Translations under genes and position numbers: made by a program
Assembly (NCBI GenBank): GCA_029982105.1
Contig: JARRCQ010000071.1
Span: forward strand, 1-7,650
Direction of reading: 5' to 3'
Length of the DNA: 7,650 nt
DNA from: Candidatus Atribacteria bacterium
Lineage (GTDB): Bacteria > Atribacterota > Atribacteria > Atribacterales > Caldatribacteriaceae
In this document: positions 4,662 to 7,650 of the stretch, piece by piece
Layout: each line of letters opens with the position of its first letter
Numbering within the stretch: the stretch's first letter is position 1
Notes under the pieces: generated by a model
Told to the model about the DNA's origin: nothing
Seen by the model: only the letters and a program-made list of their open reading frames with translations
Databases searched by the model: none

Positions 4662-6746
4662 TTAAGAAAGCGCGTATTCTTTGCGCTCTTTGAATTCTTC
4701 TTGCTTTCCTTTGTTCCATCTCTGAATGGGTCGATAATAACCTACCACTCGAGAATAAACTTCTGTTTCTGCTCCGCACTCTGGACAATTGAATTTCTTG
4801 CCTCTTATATATCCATGATTTGGACAGACGGAGAAAGTAGGAGTGATGGTAAGGTAGGGAATAGGATAACGCTCGAAAGCCCTCTTGATGAATAATTTTA
4901 CCGCTTCAGGATGGGGCATTTCAGGGAGAAAGGCATGGAATACTGTTCCTCCAGTGTATAAAACTTGCAAATCTTTTTGATGCTCCAGAGCTTCAAAGGG
5001 GTCATCAGTATAACTAACGGGTAAGTTAGTGCTATTGGTGTAGAAAGGTTCTTCTTCTCCTGCAGTTATAATATGAGGGAAATCCCGGCGGTCATGTCGA
5101 GCTAAACGGTAGCTGGCCCCTTCTGCTGGGGTGGCTTCTAAGTTGTAAAGATTGCCAGTTTCTTCTTGAAAATCGGCTAATTTGTTTCTCATAAAATTCA
5201 ACACCTTTACAGCAAACTCTTTTCCTTCTCTTTCGGCAATAGATACTCCCAAAAAGTTGAGACAGGCTTCATTCATCCCCACTAAACCTATAGTAGAAAA
5301 ATGATTGCGAAAAGTACCTAAATAACGACGGGTATAAGGTAAAAGTCCATTTTTCAGGTTTCTTTCTACTACTTTTCTTTTTATTTCTAAAGCAGTTTTA
5401 GCAACATTCATTACCCTGTCCAGACGAGCAAAAAACTCTTCTTCGGTTTTGCTTAAGAAAGCAAGACGGGGGAGGTTGATGGTCACGACCCCAATAGAGC
5501 CGGTTTTATCTGCAGAGCCAAAAAGTCCTCCACAACGATTGCGCAAAGTCCGCAAATCCAACTGTAGTCGGCAACACATAGAACGGACATCGCCGGGCTT
5601 CAGGGAGCTGGATATGAAATTTTGAAAATAAGGAACGCCATATTTAGCAGTAAGCTCCCAGAGTAATCGGGCATTTTCTGAATCCCAGGGAAAATCAGAA
5701 GTAATGTTATAAGTAGGAATGGGAAAAGAAAACACTCTTCCTTCGTAATCTCCTTCTAACATCACTTCGATAAAAGCTCGATTAACCATATTCATTTCTT
5801 CCTGATAGTCACCGTAAGTTCCCAAATCTGGTCTTTCTTCTCCTCCTATTATCACCGGGCGGTCTTTTAAATCTTCAGGGACTACCCAATCGAAGGAAAA
5901 ATTCAGAAAGGGAGCTTGGCTTCCCCAGCGGGAAGGAACATTCATAGCAAACACCATCTGCTGAATTAGCTGTTTGGTAGCTCGATAATTGAGATTGTCG
6001 TAGCGCACAAAGGGAGCAAGATAGGTATCTACAGAATTAAAAGCCTGAGCACCGGCAAACTCCATCTGCATAGTACCTAAGAAGTTGACCATCTGCCCGG
6101 TGAGAGCAGAAAAATGACGAGCTGGGCCAGCGGCTATTTTATCTTTTACTCCTCCAAAACCTTCTCGGATAAGCTCTTCTAATGACCAACCTGCGCAGTA
6201 AGCAGTTATTCCATAAGAGAGGTCGTGAATATGAATATCGCCACGCACGTGAGCCTCTTTTACTTCATCGGGATATATCTGGTTCAAGGTGTAGTGAGCC
6301 ATAACTGAGCCGGCTACGTGAAGAACCAGCCCGGGATAAGAATAGGTGGTGTTAGAATTTTCTTGCGTTCTCCAATCTACTTGAATGAGATAATCCTGAA
6401 CTATTTTTTCTACATTTACTGCTACCTGAAGAGCTTCTCTGGCCTCTTGTCTCTTGCGCCGATAAAGAATATAAGCTTTGGCCACTTTGGCAAAGCCATT
6501 TTCAATCAGAGTTTCTTCCACTATATCCTGGATAGCTTCGATGTCGACGGTAGTGTCAGTACCAAACTTATAAAACAGTTTTTCAGTAACGTTATAGCTT
6601 AACTCCTCAGGGATGATGGTGTTCTCCTCTCCTACAGCTTGAAAGGCTTTGTAAATGGCTCGCTCGATCCTTTGCCTATCAAAGGGAACTATCCTTCCGT
6701 CCCTTTTCCGTACTTCTTTGGGTGATAATTCAATCTTTTCTTTCAT
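4662..6746 (-). CDS. nrdD: Anaerobic (class III) ribonucleoside-triphosphate reductase
   Basis: This glycyl-radical enzyme reduces NTPs to dNTPs without oxygen. I start it at the ATG at 6746 (694 residues) because GGAGAGG stands just before it; an in-frame ATG at 6770 has no such site. In that numbering, an ATP-cone (about 12-100, [20 protein letters not shown]) provides allosteric control. The barrel follows, with [16 protein letters not shown] (Cys184) and RSMCCRL (390-391 Met-Cys, then Cys392), which I take as the active-site cysteines. The C-terminus has a zinc site CPNH and CPEC (Cys641, His644, Cys654, Cys657) and the radical loop RVVGYY with Gly669. The Met before the CC pair suggests the formate-using type, which is inference. 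It overlaps the nrdR end by 17 nt and is followed after 4 nt by nrdG. All key residues are present. Confidence 0.96.
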   Translation of the reverse strand: MKEKIELSPKEVRKRDGRIVPFDRQRIERAIYKAFQAVGEENTIIPEELSYNVTEKLFYKFGTDTTVDIEAIQDIVEETLIENGFAKVAKAYILYRRKRQEAREALQVAVNVEKIVQDYLIQVDWRTQENSNTTYSYPGLVLHVAGSVMAHYTLNQIYPDEVKEAHVRGDIHIHDLSYGITAYCAGWSLEELIREGFGGVKDKIAAGPARHFSALTGQMVNFLGTMQMEFAGAQAFNSVDTYLAPFVRYDNLNYRATKQLIQQMVFAMNVPSRWGSQAPFLNFSFDWVVPEDLKDRPVIIGGEERPDLGTYGDYQEEMNMVNRAFIEVMLEGDYEGRVFSFPIPTYNITSDFPWDSENARLLWELTAKYGVPYFQNFISSSLKPGDVRSMCCRLQLDLRTLRNRCGGLFGSADKTGSIGVVTINLPRLAFLSKTEEEFFARLDRVMNVAKTALEIKRKVVERNLKNGLLPYTRRYLGTFRNHFSTIGLVGMNEACLNFLGVSIAEREGKEFAVKVLNFMRNKLADFQEETGNLYNLEATPAEGASYRLARHDRRDFPHIITAGEEEPFYTNSTNLPVSYTDDPFEALEHQKDLQVLYTGGTVFHAFLPEMPHPEAVKLFIKRAFERYPIPYLTITPTFSVCPNHGYIRGKKFNCPECGAETEVYSRVVGYYRPIQRWNKGKQEEFKERKEYALS

Positions 6747-7224
6747 TAACCTCTCTCCTTTCCGAGGCATTTTTCCCTTGATTTAAAGTAGAAAGTAATT
6801 CTACAAACTGATCAATCTCTCGAAACTCCCGATAGACTGAGGCAAAACGAACATAAGCCACTTGGTCTACTTCTCTTAGTTTTTCCATCACTTTTTCTCC
6901 GATGCGGGAAGTAGGAATCTCTTCGTAACCTTCATCTCGTAGCTCTTTTTCTATTTCTCCAGCTAAAGATTCTAAGACTTCCATAGCTACCGGTCTTTTT
7001 TCACAGGCTTTGAGCATCCCTTGTAAAATTTTTTGCCGATTGAATAACTCTCTTTCCCCACTCTTTTTGATTACTCGAAGAGGTTCTTGCTCATAACGCT
7101 CGTAGGTGGTAAACCGCCGCTGGCAGCGAGGACATTCTCTTCTCCGGCGCACTGCTGCTCCACCTTCTACTATTCGGGAATCAATAACTCGAGAATCTTC
7201 TTCTCCACAATAAGGACAATGCAT
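6730..7224 (-). CDS. nrdR: Transcriptional repressor NrdR
   Basis: NrdR senses ATP/dATP and represses ribonucleotide reductase genes. The 164-residue protein begins MHCPYCG and has the zinc ribbon CPYC (Cys3, Cys6) and CPRC (Cys31, Cys34) with the basic stretch VRRRREC and the signature [10 protein letters not shown]. An ATP-cone domain follows at about residues 48-138 ([17 protein letters not shown] to [13 protein letters not shown]). The length is near the usual 150-160, plus a short charged tail. The start at 7224 is fixed by the invariant MHCPYCG; the frame is open upstream, but that part is hydrophobic and AT-rich and lies over the promoter and operator. The ribosome binding site is weak (TTGGGT). 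Being first in the nrdR-nrdD-nrdG operon, behind two NrdR-box-like sites, it should control its own synthesis. Confidence 0.96.
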   Translation of the reverse strand: MHCPYCGEEDSRVIDSRIVEGGAAVRRRRECPRCQRRFTTYERYEQEPLRVIKKSGERELFNRQKILQGMLKACEKRPVAMEVLESLAGEIEKELRDEGYEEIPTSRIGEKVMEKLREVDQVAYVRFASVYREFREIDQFVELLSTLNQGKNASERREVNERKD

Positions 7225-7228
7225 AATT

Positions 7229-7244
7229 ACCCAACATATTGAAA
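7229..7244 (-). promoter_or_regulatory. NrdR box 2 (degenerate, in leader)
   Basis: The core C-A-A-C-ATATTG (7232-7241) fits the NrdR-box core CWATATATWG at 9 of 10 positions. Its centre (between 7236 and 7237) is 31 bp from that of box 1, about three helical turns, the spacing usual for paired NrdR boxes. It lies just before the nrdR start. Confidence 0.6.
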
Positions 7245-7259
7245 AATTATTGTCAACAA

Positions 7260-7275
7260 CCACTATATATAGTAT
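7260..7275 (-). promoter_or_regulatory. NrdR box 1 (overlaps -10)
   Basis: The 16-nt site contains a perfect 12-nt palindrome ACTATATATAGT (7262-7273) and matches the known NrdR box (acaCTATATATaGtgt type) through the core. It overlaps the -10 hexamer of the nrdR promoter, so bound NrdR would block RNA polymerase. Confidence 0.8.
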
Positions 7276-7298
7276 ACAGATTTTAATTTTAATTGCAA
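7271..7298 (-). promoter_or_regulatory. Promoter of the nrdR-nrdD-nrdG operon
   Basis: On the minus strand TTGCAA (7298-7293), a 16-nt AT-rich spacer and TATACT (7276-7271) form the best promoter. It predicts a start near 7264 and a leader of about 40 nt. A TTGACA at 7256-7251 has no acceptable -10 at 16-18 nt and is less likely. Confidence 0.55.
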
Positions 7299-7405
7299 GA
7301 GGTAATAGCGAATTAAGAAAAATATTTTTAAAATAGAAAAAGAAGGTAATAGAGGGTAGCTCAAGACCTATAAAGATAGTATTTTTCAAACCGACTCAAC
7401 GCTCA

Positions 7406-7434
7406 TTGACACCAAAAGGTATAAAATATAAAAT
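7406..7434 (+). promoter_or_regulatory. Promoter of tRNA-Arg
   Basis: An exact TTGACA (7406-7411), a 17-nt spacer and TAAAAT (7429-7434) form a near-consensus promoter. Transcription would start near 7441, about 20 nt before the tRNA. It is divergent from the nrdR promoter. Confidence 0.7.
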
Positions 7435-7461
7435 AAATAGGGGTTAAAAATTCTTATATTT

Positions 7462-7538
7462 GCGCCCGTAGCTCAATCGGATAGAGCGACGGCCTCCGGA
7501 GCCGTAGGCTGGAGGTTCAAATCCTCTCGGGCGCGCCA
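7462..7538 (+). tRNA. tRNA-Arg (anticodon CCG)
   Basis: A full cloverleaf can be drawn. The acceptor stem GCGCCCG (7462-7468) pairs with CGGGCGC (7528-7534). The D stem is GCTC/GAGC (7471-7474 with 7484-7487). The anticodon stem ACGGC/GCCGT (7489-7493 with 7501-7505) encloses the loop CTCCGGA with anticodon CCG at 7496-7498. The T stem GGAGG/CCTCT (7511-7515 with 7523-7527, one G-U pair) encloses the loop TTCAAAT. The CCA end is encoded at 7536-7538 after discriminator G7535. It reads the arginine codon CGG. No clear hairpin terminator follows, only pyrimidine-rich sequence. Confidence 0.97.
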
Positions 7539-7650
7539 GAAGTGCGTTTGCTCTTTTCTCTTTCGTATTCTCTTATCTTGTCTCTGTCAGCTTGCAAGAG
7601 GGGAAAGAAGATTTCCCCCTTAACTACTCCCCCAGGAGCTTCTTCGTTAA
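7517..7650 (-). CDS. Possible C-terminus of an unknown protein entering from the right edge
   Basis: One minus-strand frame is open from the window edge for 43 codons and ends at TGA (7519-7517) inside the T loop of the tRNA. The peptide reads APGGVVKGEIFFPLLQADRD and then KIREYEREKSKR, a charged tail like a natural protein end, in purine-rich codons like those of the neighbouring genes. The last residues (SGAPERI) come from antisense tRNA sequence, so if the gene is real its 3' end overlaps the tRNA tail to tail. I recognise no family. An inverted pair GGGGAAA/TTTCCCC (7600-7606 with 7612-7618) lies within it. It could also be non-coding. Confidence 0.3.
   Translation of the reverse strand, partial: NEEAPGGVVKGEIFFPLLQADRDKIREYEREKSKRTSGAPERI

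Noticed and set aside
6747..6770. Upstream ATG for nrdD at 6770
   Set aside because: The ATG at 6746 has GGAGAGG directly before it; the upstream one has no such site and would deepen the overlap with nrdR.
7225..7389. N-terminal extension of NrdR by 55 residues
   Set aside because: The invariant MHCPYCG start is at 7224; the extension is AT-rich translation of the promoter and NrdR boxes.
7600..7618. GGGGAAA/TTTCCCC hairpin as terminator of the tRNA gene
   Set aside because: It lies about 60 nt past the tRNA and is followed by C residues and mixed sequence rather than a T-run.

Overview
The window reads as chromosomal DNA from an anaerobic, fairly AT-rich bacterium that I cannot place to phylum. 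The evidence for anaerobic life is an oxygen-sensitive class III ribonucleotide reductase (nrdD) with its radical SAM activase (nrdG). NrdR is a bacterial regulator, and promoters of the TTGACA/TATAAT type with strong Shine-Dalgarno sequences (AAGGAGGTG) also point to Bacteria. Short palindromic repeats and an insertion sequence remnant show an active accessory side.

Positions 1-2650 form a toxin-antitoxin island. In order it holds the 3' end of a hicA toxin, an intact ribbon-helix-helix antitoxin with a PIN-domain toxin (416-1056), a VapB-like (DUF2281-type) antitoxin followed by a broken vapC (1453-1931), and on the minus strand a MNT nucleotidyltransferase antitoxin with a HEPN toxin (2650-1926). 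The two plus-strand antitoxin genes share a duplicated leader. The gap between these pairs (1057-1452) is packed with small palindromic repeats: two composite units in the same order, plus a perfect 26-nt palindrome.

Positions 2651-3216 hold the probable MNT/HEPN promoter, the C-terminal remnant of an ISL3-like transposase (minus strand) and a good promoter for deoC. DeoC (3217-3981, plus strand) is a deoxyribose-phosphate aldolase with a charged N-terminal extension. It converges on, and overlaps, the end of nrdG.

Positions 3965-7224 are a compact minus-strand operon in the order nrdR, nrdD, nrdG: the repressor, the reductase and its activase. Its promoter carries two NrdR-box-like sites whose centres lie 31 bp apart. 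One covers the -10 element and the other lies in the leader, so the operon is probably autoregulated. Together with deoC, this half of the window covers making deoxyribonucleotides without oxygen and breaking down deoxyribose phosphate. A tRNA-Arg(CCG) with its own consensus promoter is divergent from nrdR, and an open minus-strand frame of unknown identity enters from the right edge.
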